A DNA stretch of 64,000 nt from Clostridia bacterium (GTDB lineage: Bacteria; Bacillota; Clostridia; Monoglobales; Firm-18). Positions 1 to 8,009 of this stretch are shown one piece after another. Location of the stretch: positions 1 through 64,000 of the forward strand of contig JAFQJA010000005.1 in NCBI GenBank assembly GCA_017397315.1. Reading direction: 5' to 3'. Position numbers and translations under genes: made by a program. The notes beneath the pieces were generated by a model, which made no database searches, was not told the origin of the DNA, and was given only the letters and a program-made list of their open reading frames with translations. Each line of letters begins with the position of its first letter. The first letter of the stretch is position 1.

Positions 1-2442
1 ACCGTCAACAGGAGTTAATGCTGTAACTGCGTCAACACCGTTGTTGTAACTGATACCAAATACTACGCCGCCATCAGCAGAAACTGTAAATACAACAGGT
101 GTTCCATATACTGCATCTGCATCACTGTAACCGCTCTGGTATGAAACTGTCACGCCTTCAGGAGCAGTAATTGTTCTCTTAATTAATGCAAATTTAGCAG
201 TAAATATTTTGTTTGATGTAATTTGAATTGTTTTCAAATCATTAACTAACTGGTCACCGTCATACCAACCGATAAAGTCATAGTATGAGTCGGGGGTTAC
301 TACTACTGCATCAATTTGTCCCTGTGTAAGATATCCGTTTGTTTCAACATATTGAGGTGAGCCTGAAGTAATTGCACCGTTTCCTTCTGCAACAAATGTT
401 ACTGTGTATAAGCCGATTGCATCATAAGAAATTGCGATTACGCCGATAATTTCTTCACCGTCAATTGTGTAAACTCCGTCAACATCAGCAAGTTCGCCTT
501 TGTCAACACCGCCGATACTGTATGAAACAGAATTTAGTGTAACCAGAGATTCGTCAACATCTAATGTGAACTGGTAATCTGTACCGTGTGTAGCAGTAAG
601 TTCTGCTGCCGCTTCACCGTCAGCAGTTTTTGGTGTGATACCTGCAAGTTCAGTAAATGTAACTGCATACTGTGCATCTGTAAATGTTGCTGTATATGTT
701 AACGCTTCTGTTACAGTAGTACCTACAGGAGCACTTGGTGTCCATGCATCAAATTTATATCCTGCATCTGCAACAACTTCAGGTACGTCAGATGCTAAAA
801 TTACATAACCTGTGTCAACTGTCTTTGTTTTTGCTCCTGTTGAATCGTCTGCCCATTTACCGTTTGCACCTACATTGAAAGTAATAACAAACTGTGCAAC
901 ACCCTGTGCTGTATAAACTGCATCTTCAGTTACAGGTGTGGTTGTAATTGTGTTTGTACCTACAAATTCTGTACCGTTATGCCACTGACCTTCAACCTCT
1001 GTTCTTAATCTGTAGCCGGGAGCCGCTGTAAGTATTGGAACTGTTGCCGCAGGTGTACCTGCCTGTAAGTGTGCCAGAGTCGCGTAAAGTGTTGTTGTGT
1101 TGTCTGCAACATAGTATGTTACATCGTCAAATGCAACTACACCTGCACCTGCTTTGAATGTTACTTCGTGATATTCCTTTGTTGTAATTTCAACATAAAC
1201 ATCGTCTAAAACTTCGCCGCCGTCAATTGTATAACTGTCGCCTATTGCAATACTGTTTAGAGCACCGTTTTCGCCTACTTTATATGTAACGCCTGTTACA
1301 ACAAAACCTTCGTCTGCAGTAACTGTAAATGTTACATCTGTGCCGTGAGTAATTGCAGAATTGTTTGCAATGCTTACATCTGCATTGTTTGATGTTTCGT
1401 AGAAAGTAAATGTGTTATGTGAATACTGTGCAACTACTGTTGCGTCTGCATCAACAGTCTCTCCATTCAAATTACCTGGCAATACTACATCGCCGTCATT
1501 TATTTTCCAACCAACAAATGACATGCCTTCAGGCGGAGTGATTTTTGATGCGTCAGGCAAACCTACAGTATCATAAGTTACACCAATATCTGCAACTAAT
1601 TCTGTTTCTACATCCTGAGCAAATGTACCACCATTTGCATCAACTGTAATTTCAAATTGTTGTACCGCTGTAGCAACTACATCTGTGCTGGCTGTAAAGG
1701 GAACCGTTGCCAAAGTTTCTGCTGCATAGAATTGTTCACCGATTTTCCAGTATGCTTCGGTATCTTGCAAGCGATAACCTTCATCCGCCACTGCAGATGG
1801 GTATGCTGTGAAAGTTTCAGTGTAATCAGTTGTTGTCCATAATCCGGGTGCATTCCATTTAGCATAAGCAGATACTTCACCAAATTCTACGATACCTGTG
1901 CCTGGTTTAAATGTAAGAACAACATTATGAAGGTTGATTTCTTCATCTACAAGTGTAATAACACCTGTGTTTTTGTCATAGCTTACAGGCGTAATTTCAG
2001 CAGAATCAAGATCAATAACTGTTGTTTCATTAACTGCATCTATTACTGTGAATGTAGCAGTTGCTATTGTAACAGCACTTTCTGTGCCGATTTCAATATT
2101 GTCAGCAGTCTTTCTTGAAAAAGCAAATTTACCGTTTGTCAGGTTCATTTCATAAAGTCCTGACAGTTCTGTTGTAATGTTGTCAAGTCTAAGAACATCA
2201 TCAGCCCAATTCAAGTCAAACTGGAATGAACCGATATTTTGTCCTTCCCCTGTCGCTATTGCTTTAATGTCTACTGTAAAACTGTCTCCTTTGTTGAAAT
2301 CGCTGGCAGTTGCTTCCGCAGTTACAGTAAAATCTGCATCAACGGTTGTTAATGCAAAAGCGGTAAAGTCAACTACTACTGTTGACAATGCAAAAACTAA
2401 TACCATAAGCATTGCCAACCCTTTTGTACATAATTTTTTCAT
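1..2442 (-). CDS. Secreted cohesin / InlB-repeat surface protein, 3' end outside the window
   Basis: The frame is open for 814 codons from an ATG at 2442 to the window edge, so the C terminus is missing. A GGAGAGG ribosome site precedes the ATG. Residues 1-30 are a signal peptide (Lys-rich start, long hydrophobic core, ending FTAFA). Residues about 35-175 read as a cohesin-type beta sandwich (ADFTVTAEATASDF, then SFQFDLNW). The rest is a series of beta-rich modules of 70-90 residues with InlB-like signatures (GYKFDAWTP, DFIGWYDGD, VTYKVGENG). Such modules are surface adhesin or spacer domains. It is probably exported and wall-linked, but the anchoring end (SLH, dockerin or sorting signal) would lie beyond position 1. 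Whether the cohesin binds a dockerin is inference. Confidence 0.8.
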   Translation of the reverse strand, partial: MKKLCTKGLAMLMVLVFALSTVVVDFTAFALTTVDADFTVTAEATASDFNKGDSFTVDIKAIATGEGQNIGSFQFDLNWADDVLRLDNITTELSGLYEMNLTNGKFAFSRKTADNIEIGTESAVTIATATFTVIDAVNETTVIDLDSAEITPVSYDKNTGVITLVDEEINLHNVVLTFKPGTGIVEFGEVSAYAKWNAPGLWTTTDYTETFTAYPSAVADEGYRLQDTEAYWKIGEQFYAAETLATVPFTASTDVVATAVQQFEITVDANGGTFAQDVETELVADIGVTYDTVGLPDASKITPPEGMSFVGWKINDGDVVLPGNLNGETVDADATVVAQYSHNTFTFYETSNNADVSIANNSAITHGTDVTFTVTADEGFVVTGVTYKVGENGALNSIAIGDSYTIDGGEVLDDVYVEITTKEYHEVTFKAGAGVVAFDDVTYYVADNTTTLYATLAHLQAGTPAATVPILTAAPGYRLRTEVEGQWHNGTEFVGTNTITTTPVTEDAVYTAQGVAQFVITFNVGANGKWADDSTGAKTKTVDTGYVILASDVPEVVADAGYKFDAWTPSAPVGTTVTEALTYTATFTDAQYAVTFTELAGITPKTADGEAAAELTATHGTDYQFTLDVDESLVTLNSVSYSIGGVDKGELADVDGVYTIDGEEIIGVIAISYDAIGLYTVTFVAEGNGAITSGSPQYVETNGYLTQGQIDAVVVTPDSYYDFIGWYDGDQLVNDLKTIQITSNKIFTAKFALIKRTITAPEGVTVSYQSGYSDADAVYGTPVVFTVSADGGVVFGISYNNGVDAVTALTPVDG

Positions 2443-2494
2443 TTTTCCCTCTCCTTTTATATTGTATTTTTATATGTATACCATCATATATTTT

Positions 2495-2523
2495 ATTATA
2501 TTACTATTACAAAATAATTACAA
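2495..2523 (-). promoter_or_regulatory. Sigma-A-type promoter of the surface-protein gene
   Basis: On the minus strand a -35 TTGTAA (2518-2523) and a -10 TATAAT (2495-2500) are separated by 17 bp. They lie about 50 bp before the ATG at 2442. Confidence 0.6.
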
Positions 2524-2555
2524 TGAAATATATTATTATTTTTATGCTCAATATT

Positions 2556-2587
2556 AATAAAAAGCATTGAGTTCAATGCTTTTTATT
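2556..2587 (-). terminator. Terminator after the SulP gene
   Basis: A perfect 15-bp inverted repeat (2556-2570 and 2573-2587, GT loop) begins 3 bp after the SulP stop codon. The distal arm ends in a T-rich run on the minus strand. Confidence 0.8.
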
Positions 2588-2589
2588 GT

Positions 2590-4218
2590 TTATCTTTTTG
2601 TGCTTTCCAACAGAACTTTGTCGACGCTCCAGTAAAACTTGTCTTGTCCGACCTTTTCTATAAACTCACCGCGTTCAAAACTTTCCCGCACTCTTTCCTG
2701 CAATCCACTGAACACAAATTCCGTACCCTGCCCTGTTTTTTCTAAGTAACAATCAAGCAGTGCAGAGGTTGCAGTAATATCGATATATGGAACTCCTCTC
2801 ATAGACAAAATAATCTTTTCGCACCGAGGAAGTTCGTCTAAAAATCCAATCAGCTTGTCGCAGTTGGTAAAAAACAACGGACCTGTCAAATATACAACCA
2901 GTGTATCTTTATTGAGGTTTTCAACATCAAACTCCGAATTAATTTTATCATTTTGCACCTTTGAAACATCAATATTCAATTTAGAAATATTAAATACAAA
3001 TACTATTATAGAAAAAACAATACCAAATATTATAGCTATTGTCAAATCAAACACAACCGTTGCAATCATAGTAACTAAAAACTTCAGTATCGGACCTGTA
3101 AATTTGTTTTTAAAAATATATGTAATGCTTTCCCATTCGTTCATACGCCATGCAGTTACCATAAGCACTCCTGCCAACGCAGACAAAGGCAGTGTTGCCA
3201 TAACAGGAGCCAATAAAAACATACACGCAATTAAAAATACGGAGTGGAAAACACCTGTAAATCTTGTCTGGCATCCTGATTTAATAGCAACACTTGTTCT
3301 TGCTATTGCCGCAGTACAGGGCACACCTCCAAAAAAAGGAATAACAATATTGCCTATACCCTGTGCCACCAATTCTCTGTCCGCATCAAACGGCTCTGAT
3401 TTCATCCTTGATGCGCTGGACCCGCAAAGCAAACTTTCAATCATACCAAGTGCAGCAATCGTAATTGCAGGGGATAAAAGTTCCGTAAAATTTATTGCTT
3501 TTAAGGAACTTAAGTGAAGTCTGCTGTCTAAAATCAATGTTTTCGGAATGTCTCCAACTTTTGGAATATCAAGTTTCAAAATATATGATACTATTCCTGC
3601 TATGATAATTGCCACAAGCGATGACGGAACTTTTGCGTTCCATTTTTTCGGCCAGATAATCATTATGACAATAACCAAAAGTCCTATAAGCAGTGTGCTT
3701 ATATTCACATTAAAGCCTGCCTGAAAATAAGAAAGAAGTTTTTGAACAGCAGTTTCACCGTGAGAAACAGTACCGAATAGGTTGTCCAACTGACCCAACG
3801 CAATTACTACTGCAATGCCCGAGGTAAATCCTGTTATTACGGGGGCGGGTATGTAATTTACAAGTTTACCAAGTTTGAACATACCAAGCACAAGCATTAT
3901 TATGCCGGCAATCAGGCAGGTAACAAACATACAGTTTAATGAATACCTTGAAACAATCGTTACCAAAACGGCACTCATTGCACCTGTAGGCCCTGAAATC
4001 TGAAATGAAGCCCCCGACAAAAGGCTGATTATTATACCTGCAACGATTGCAGCAATCATACCTGATGCCGCATCAGCACCACAGGCAACGCCAAAAGCAA
4101 GTGCTAAAGGAAGAGCCACCGCCGCAACAGTTACACCTGCCATCAAGTCTTTTGATAAACTATTTAAATTGTATCCGCCAAATTCTCTTTTTAAATCGCC
4201 GAAATATTTTTTAATCAT
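2590..4218 (-). CDS. SulP-family anion permease with STAS domain
   Basis: A 542-residue membrane protein of the SLC26/SulP family, whose members move sulfate, bicarbonate or other anions, usually with Na+ or H+. The N-terminal ~410 residues hold 10 or more hydrophobic segments with family motifs (VAAVALPLALAFGVACG near residue 30; ISGPTGAMSAVLV near 73). The C-terminal ~110 residues form a STAS domain (SMRGVPYIDITATSAL). An AGGTGA site precedes the ATG. It is the last gene of a run starting at 6201, separated from the gene before it by a strong hairpin. The substrate cannot be read from the sequence; sulfate or bicarbonate is the usual expectation. Confidence 0.92.
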   Translation of the reverse strand: MIKKYFGDLKREFGGYNLNSLSKDLMAGVTVAAVALPLALAFGVACGADAASGMIAAIVAGIIISLLSGASFQISGPTGAMSAVLVTIVSRYSLNCMFVTCLIAGIIMLVLGMFKLGKLVNYIPAPVITGFTSGIAVVIALGQLDNLFGTVSHGETAVQKLLSYFQAGFNVNISTLLIGLLVIVIMIIWPKKWNAKVPSSLVAIIIAGIVSYILKLDIPKVGDIPKTLILDSRLHLSSLKAINFTELLSPAITIAALGMIESLLCGSSASRMKSEPFDADRELVAQGIGNIVIPFFGGVPCTAAIARTSVAIKSGCQTRFTGVFHSVFLIACMFLLAPVMATLPLSALAGVLMVTAWRMNEWESITYIFKNKFTGPILKFLVTMIATVVFDLTIAIIFGIVFSIIVFVFNISKLNIDVSKVQNDKINSEFDVENLNKDTLVVYLTGPLFFTNCDKLIGFLDELPRCEKIILSMRGVPYIDITATSALLDCYLEKTGQGTEFVFSGLQERVRESFERGEFIEKVGQDKFYWSVDKVLLESTKR

Positions 4219-4233
4219 ATAATCACCTCATAA

Positions 4234-4265
4234 TAATGGGAATTGCGCTCCCGCAATTCCCATTA
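4234..4265 (-). promoter_or_regulatory. Strong intergenic hairpin ahead of the SulP gene
   Basis: A perfect 14-bp stem (4234-4247 / 4252-4265) with a CTCC loop fills the gap between the 74-residue gene and the SulP ribosome site. There is no U-tract on the minus side, so it looks more like a stabilising or processing hairpin, or a partial attenuator, than a full terminator. Confidence 0.55.
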
Positions 4266-4268
4266 CTC

Positions 4269-4493
4269 TTATATTGAAAAATCATCAGGGTTAATATTAA
4301 TATCAATGCCGTGCTTTCTGTTTACGCCAAGAGACATAATATCCACTTTAAAGGAAAAACACTTTTTATCTGCTCTTACTTCCTTTTTCTTTTTTGTGCA
4401 AAATATAGTGTAGTCCTTTTGTTTCTCGCAATAAACACATATTGCGCAACAAGGGCTTTGCTCGGCTTTGTTTAACTTTAAAAGACTTTTCAT
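4269..4493 (-). CDS. Small Cys-rich protein of unknown function
   Basis: A 74-residue protein that I cannot assign to a family. It has six cysteines: C15, C16, C19 and C22 in a tight CC-x2-C-x2-C cluster, then C32 and C45, a pattern that could bind zinc or an iron-sulfur cluster. It lacks a signal peptide and is Lys-rich in the middle (TKKKKEVRADKK). Its ATG lies 1 bp after the stop of the GGGtGRT gene, so the two are almost certainly co-translated and probably act together. A metal-binding or scaffold-partner role is inference from the cysteines and the neighbours. Confidence 0.7.
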   Translation of the reverse strand: MKSLLKLNKAEQSPCCAICVYCEKQKDYTIFCTKKKKEVRADKKCFSFKVDIMSLGVNRKHGIDININPDDFSI

Positions 4494-4494
4494 A

Positions 4495-5493
4495 TTATTT
4501 CATTGCTTCTTCGATAGCAACTGCAACAGCAACTGTAGCACCAACCATTGGGTTGTTACCCATGCCGATAAGTCCCATCATTTCAACATGAGCAGGAACT
4601 GAAGACGAACCTGCAAATTGAGCGTCTGAATGCATACGACCCATAGTATCAGTCATACCATAAGAAGCAGGACCTGCGGCCATATTGTCAGGATGAAGTG
4701 TTCTTCCTGTACCGCCTCCTGAAGCAACCGAGAAATATTTTTTACCCATTTCAATACATTCTTTTTTGTATGTTCCTGCAACAGGGTGCTGGAATCTTGT
4801 TGGATTAGTTGAGTTGCCTGTAATTGAAACATCAACATTTTCGCAGTGCATAATTGCAACGCCTTCTCTTACATCATTGGCACCATAGCACATAACTTTT
4901 GAACGCTCGCCGTCTGAATAAGGAGTTTTGCCAACTATTTTTAGTTCGCCTGTTGCATAGTCAAAGTCTGTTTCAACATAAGTGAAACCGTTAATTCTTG
5001 AGATGATTTGTGCAGCATCTTTGCCCAAACCATTTAGTATTACTTTAAGTGGTGTCTTTCTAACTTTGTTTGCTGTTTTAGCAATACCGATAGCGCCTTC
5101 TGCAGCAGCAAAAGATTCGTGGCCCGCCAAGAAAGCAAAACACTTTGTGTCTTCTCTTAAAAGCATAGCACCCAAGTTACCATGACCGATACCTACTTTT
5201 CTGTCATCTGCAACAGAACCGGGAATACAGAATGACTGCAAGCCTTCGCCGATTGCTTCTGCGGCATCCGCAGCAGTTTTGCAACCTTTTTTAATAGCGA
5301 TTGCTGCACCTACAAGGTATGCCCACCCTGCGTTTTCAAAGCAAATCGGTTGAATGCTTTTAACTATGTCAATTACATCTATGCCTTTGTCTTTGCAAAT
5401 TTTTTCTGCCTCTTCAAGTGAAGATATGCCGTTATTATTTAAAGCGTCATTAATTTGATTAATTCTACGCTCGTAACTTTCAAATAAAGCCAT
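4495..5493 (-). CDS. GGGtGRT-family protein
   Basis: A 332-residue, probably cytoplasmic protein carrying the signature that names its family, GGGTGRT at residues 259-265, followed by a Gly/Ala/Met-rich C terminus (GLIGMGNNPMVGATVA). Other conserved-looking blocks are SFCIPGS (87-93), GHGNLGAMLL (104-113) and AGHESFAAAEGA (123-134). Cysteines occur at 33, 51, 71, 89, 118, 202, 217 and 246. No biochemical function is established to my knowledge. The start has a good ribosome site (GGAGGAAA). It is sandwiched between an IscU/NifU-like scaffold 15 bp upstream and a Cys-rich small protein 1 bp downstream, which suggests a role in Fe-S or sulfur handling; that is inference. Confidence 0.85.
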   Translation of the reverse strand: MALFESYERRINQINDALNNNGISSLEEAEKICKDKGIDVIDIVKSIQPICFENAGWAYLVGAAIAIKKGCKTAADAAEAIGEGLQSFCIPGSVADDRKVGIGHGNLGAMLLREDTKCFAFLAGHESFAAAEGAIGIAKTANKVRKTPLKVILNGLGKDAAQIISRINGFTYVETDFDYATGELKIVGKTPYSDGERSKVMCYGANDVREGVAIMHCENVDVSITGNSTNPTRFQHPVAGTYKKECIEMGKKYFSVASGGGTGRTLHPDNMAAGPASYGMTDTMGRMHSDAQFAGSSSVPAHVEMMGLIGMGNNPMVGATVAVAVAIEEAMK

Positions 5494-5508
5494 TTTCGTT
5501 TCCTCCTT

Positions 5509-6201
5509 TTATTCTTCTCTTGGGTCGATATATTTTACAGCATCGTCAAATCTTCCGTAGTGATTTGTTGCTTTTTTCAACGCTTCGTCTGCTGACATAC
5601 CTTTTTTGATGTTTTGCATCATAACGCCAAGTTGAACAAATTCATATCCGATTATTTCATCTTTATCTGACAAAGCCACTCTTGTTACATAACCCTCTGC
5701 CATTTCAAGATAACGCGGACCTTTTGCAACAGTAGAGTACATTGTACCCACCTGACTTCTTAAACCTTTGCCCAGATCTTCAAGACCTGCACCAACAGGT
5801 AACCCGTTTTCCGAAAATGCAGATTGAGTTCTTCCGTATACTATCTGTAAAAACAATTCACGCATAGCAGTGTTAATTGCATCGCATACAAGGTCTGTAT
5901 TTAATGCTTCCAATATTGTTTTGCCTGCTAAAATTTCTGCAGCCATAGCAGCAGAATGTGTCATACCAGAGCATCCGATAGTTTCAACCAATGCTTCCTG
6001 GATAACACCGTTTTTAACATTAAGCGAAAGTTTGCATGCACCTTGTTGTGGTGCACACCAGCCAATGCCATGTGTGAAACCGTTAATATCTTTAATCTCT
6101 TTTGATTTAGTCCATAAGCCCTCTTGAGGAATTGGTGCAGGACCGTGATTAGCGCCCTTAGCAACAGGACACATATGCTCTACTTCGTGTGTGTAAATCA
6201 T
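5509..6201 (-). CDS. IscU/NifU-N-like iron-sulfur scaffold homologue
   Basis: A 230-residue protein whose middle resembles the NifU/IscU N-terminal scaffold fold: IGCSGMTHSAAMAAEI at 75-90, then LAGKTILEALNTD. Candidate cluster ligands are C11, C49, C56, C77 and C106. It is longer than IscU (about 130 residues); an N-terminal extension (MCPVAKGANHG) and a C-terminal segment of about 100 residues are extra. It is first in the operon with the GGGtGRT gene, behind a good sigma-A promoter. These two gene types are usually found together, so it is more likely a dedicated partner of GGGtGRT than the housekeeping scaffold. No sulfurase or Suf genes are nearby. Confidence 0.8.
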   Translation of the reverse strand: MIYTHEVEHMCPVAKGANHGPAPIPQEGLWTKSKEIKDINGFTHGIGWCAPQQGACKLSLNVKNGVIQEALVETIGCSGMTHSAAMAAEILAGKTILEALNTDLVCDAINTAMRELFLQIVYGRTQSAFSENGLPVGAGLEDLGKGLRSQVGTMYSTVAKGPRYLEMAEGYVTRVALSDKDEIIGYEFVQLGVMMQNIKKGMSADEALKKATNHYGRFDDAVKYIDPREE

Positions 6202-6248
6202 ACATTTACTCCTTTCAAAAACAAAAATCTCATAATTCCATATCCTAC

Positions 6249-6277
6249 ATTATACTAAAACACAACATAAAAGTCAA
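6249..6277 (-). promoter_or_regulatory. Sigma-A promoter of the scaffold-GGGtGRT operon
   Basis: On the minus strand, -35 TTGACT (6272-6277), a 17-bp spacer and -10 TATAAT (6249-6254), about 48 bp before the ATG. Confidence 0.8.
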
Positions 6278-6302
6278 TAATTTGACAACTTTTTATCAAA
6301 CA

Positions 6303-7148
6303 TTAATGGAATATTTTTATAAGTTTACTGTAAAAATCCATAGGATGGCTGTCAAACAAAAGTACTCCTCCTTTTTGGCTTGTTTTTATGCTTCCGTAAC
6401 AGTCATCTATTCCCAAAAGTTGCGCAGGATTTTTAGTAATCATCAAAAGAGCATCGTCTTTATCTATGCCGTATTTCACCGCAAGTTGTGCATAAAGTTG
6501 CAAAAAATCAACGGGCGTTTCGGGATGGTCAGAGGATATCGCAATCACACTGCCCTCTTTATACTGCCTAACCAGATTTTCGTAAGACAAATTTTCCATT
6601 TCTTTTTTTGATATGTCAGTAAGCATCGGTCCTGCAATTATTTTGCATTTCCCCTCACAGTCTGTTCCGTGAACATATACAACATTTTTATCCTTTACCA
6701 AGTTAATATCCTCTTTACTGTGAGCGTGCAAAAATACTGGCTTTTCTGCTTTTTCTATTTCTTTAATTACGGCTTCTTCTACATTTTCATTATTTTTGCA
6801 TGGATTTTCACCAAGTGCAAGTTTAATCCCGCAAGTGCCCACAGTTTTTTGCGTTTTGGTTGACACAAGCACTACATCTCCGCCAACAGGTTTAGAACTG
6901 TCAGGACTTACTGCGACAAGGGTAATGCCATTTTTGTACGCTTTGTCAAAGTAGCCATAATTGTTGTTATAAAGGTGAGTATGGGCGTCAATAAATCCAG
7001 GAACGGCGTAACAACCTTTTGCATCATATACATCACTATCATTAGGGCAAGTATCCATACTTCCTACATCAGTAATCACACCGCTTTCTATTCTTATGTA
7101 CCCATTGTCTATTTTTTCAGTTGTTATATTTACATTTTTTATCAGCAT
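6303..7148 (-). CDS. Amidohydrolase, imidazolonepropionase-like, shortened
   Basis: A 281-residue member of the metal-dependent amidohydrolase superfamily. Seen: the HxH metal motif in GFIDAHTHLY, a later HAH pair, the segment IIAGPMLTDISKKE, SSDHPETPVDFL with the conserved Asp, and a C-terminal urease-like beta fold (NPAQLLGIDD, GGVLLFD). Clostridial relatives I know are about 370-390 residues. This one appears to lack roughly 70-100 residues between GENPCKN and the HAH motif, although the reading frame is intact. The start is taken as the internal ATG at 7148 because GAGGGAAG precedes it; the upstream ATG at 7184 has no ribosome site and overlaps the -10. Substrate unknown. Confidence 0.8.
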   Translation of the reverse strand: MLIKNVNITTEKIDNGYIRIESGVITDVGSMDTCPNDSDVYDAKGCYAVPGFIDAHTHLYNNNYGYFDKAYKNGITLVAVSPDSSKPVGGDVVLVSTKTQKTVGTCGIKLALGENPCKNNENVEEAVIKEIEKAEKPVFLHAHSKEDINLVKDKNVVYVHGTDCEGKCKIIAGPMLTDISKKEMENLSYENLVRQYKEGSVIAISSDHPETPVDFLQLYAQLAVKYGIDKDDALLMITKNPAQLLGIDDCYGSIKTSQKGGVLLFDSHPMDFYSKLIKIFH

Positions 7149-7182
7149 TTTTCTTCCCTCTGTGCATATTTTTTTAGACAAC

Positions 7183-7212
7183 ATTATAAAGACCGTATAA
7201 TCCGGATGCCAA
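7183..7212 (-). promoter_or_regulatory. Sigma-A promoter of the amidohydrolase gene
   Basis: On the minus strand, -35 TTGGCA (7207-7212), an 18-bp spacer and -10 TATAAT (7183-7188), 35 bp before the chosen ATG. Confidence 0.6.
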
Positions 7213-7253
7213 CCATGTTTAGCAATAGTTTATCTTATGGCAGAAACAAAATC

Positions 7254-7283
7254 ACAAATATATTAAGTCAGACATATTATGTA
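7254..7283 (+). promoter_or_regulatory. Candidate mother-cell sigma (K-type) promoter of the SOD-like gene
   Basis: AC (7254-7255), 17 bp, then CATATTAT (7273-7280) followed by GTA. This fits the sigma-K pattern AC-N16/17-CATAnnnT. The same AC-AAAT-N13-CATATTATGTA arrangement occurs at 53088-53117, before another small gene. No good sigma-A promoter is visible here. Confidence 0.4.
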
Positions 7284-7307
7284 TAAAAGATTTTTCAGGA
7301 GGACTAT

Positions 7308-7790
7308 ATGTTTAAAAATTCTTTTATAAATATCAAAATAAAGCCGTACGCAGTCGCAAAAATAAAAGGAAGCAATGACTATCCGTATATTAACGGCATT
7401 GCCTACTTTTACAAAGTACAAAGAGGTGTCCTTGTTGCACTTCAACTGAACGGATTACCCGCTTCTGATAACATTTGCAACAAACCCATATTTGCCGTCC
7501 ATATACACAGTGGCGGAAGTTGCACAGGCAATAACAGCGACCCATTTGCAGACGCAATGATGCACTATAACCCACACGATTGCGTTCATCCTTACCACGC
7601 AGGCGATTTACCGCCGGTATTTGGCGTTGACGGCATTGGCTTTTCCATCTTTCTGACAAATCGATTTTCTCTTGAGGAAATAATTGGAAAGACTGTTATA
7701 ATCCACTCTGCACCAGACGACTTTACAACTCAACCGTCCGGCAATTCAGGAACAAAAATTGCTTGCGGTGTAATTTCAAATATAAATTAG
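7308..7790 (+). CDS. Cu/Zn superoxide dismutase-like protein
   Basis: A 160-residue protein with the Cu/Zn-SOD fold signatures. All metal ligands align: H65 and H67 (HIHSGG), H86 (HYNP), H94, H97, D100 (HPYHAGD) and H133 (IIHSAPDDF). The disulfide pair is probably C72 and C153 (ACGVI). The active-site Arg of classical enzymes (the R before LACG) is replaced by K150 (GTKIACG), which may alter superoxide attraction. There is no signal peptide, unlike most bacterial periplasmic SodC, so it is cytosolic or spore-associated. The ATG follows AGGAGGA. Enzymatic activity is plausible but unproven; divergent family members can be inactive. It is transcribed away from the amidohydrolase. Confidence 0.85.
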   Translation: MFKNSFINIKIKPYAVAKIKGSNDYPYINGIAYFYKVQRGVLVALQLNGLPASDNICNKPIFAVHIHSGGSCTGNNSDPFADAMMHYNPHDCVHPYHAGDLPPVFGVDGIGFSIFLTNRFSLEEIIGKTVIIHSAPDDFTTQPSGNSGTKIACGVISNIN

Positions 7791-7964
7791 GTGTTTTCGA
7801 TCAATATACATTTTTTATACAGTTAGGTAAAATAAGTTTATTTCAAACTCTGCTCGAAACCATTTTAACACATTAAAAAATGATATGCAACAGAAAAATC
7901 TTTTATGCAAAAATGCGGCGGCGCATTATAAATACTTCAGATCATTTATATAGACCGATAAAAA

Positions 7965-7995
7965 AATAACCTTAAGCAAAAGGCTTAAGGTTATT
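7965..7995 (-). terminator. Terminator of the tuf gene
   Basis: A perfect 13-bp stem (7965-7977 / 7983-7995) with a 5-nt loop, 14 bp after the tuf stop, followed by a T-run on the minus strand. The remaining intergenic stretch from 7791 shows no gene. Confidence 0.85.
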
Positions 7996-8009
7996 TATAT
8001 TATTTAATA

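Noticed and set aside
1677-1883. Short frame inside the surface-protein gene
   Set aside because: A shadow in another frame of the long open surface-protein gene, without a ribosome site.
1-2442. Repetitive sequence as a possible CRISPR array
   Set aside because: The periodicity is that of protein modules in one frame, without conserved direct repeats and unique spacers.
2855-3517. 220-codon plus-strand frame within the SulP gene
   Set aside because: It is antisense to a gene with clear family motifs; composition is typical of a reverse-strand shadow.
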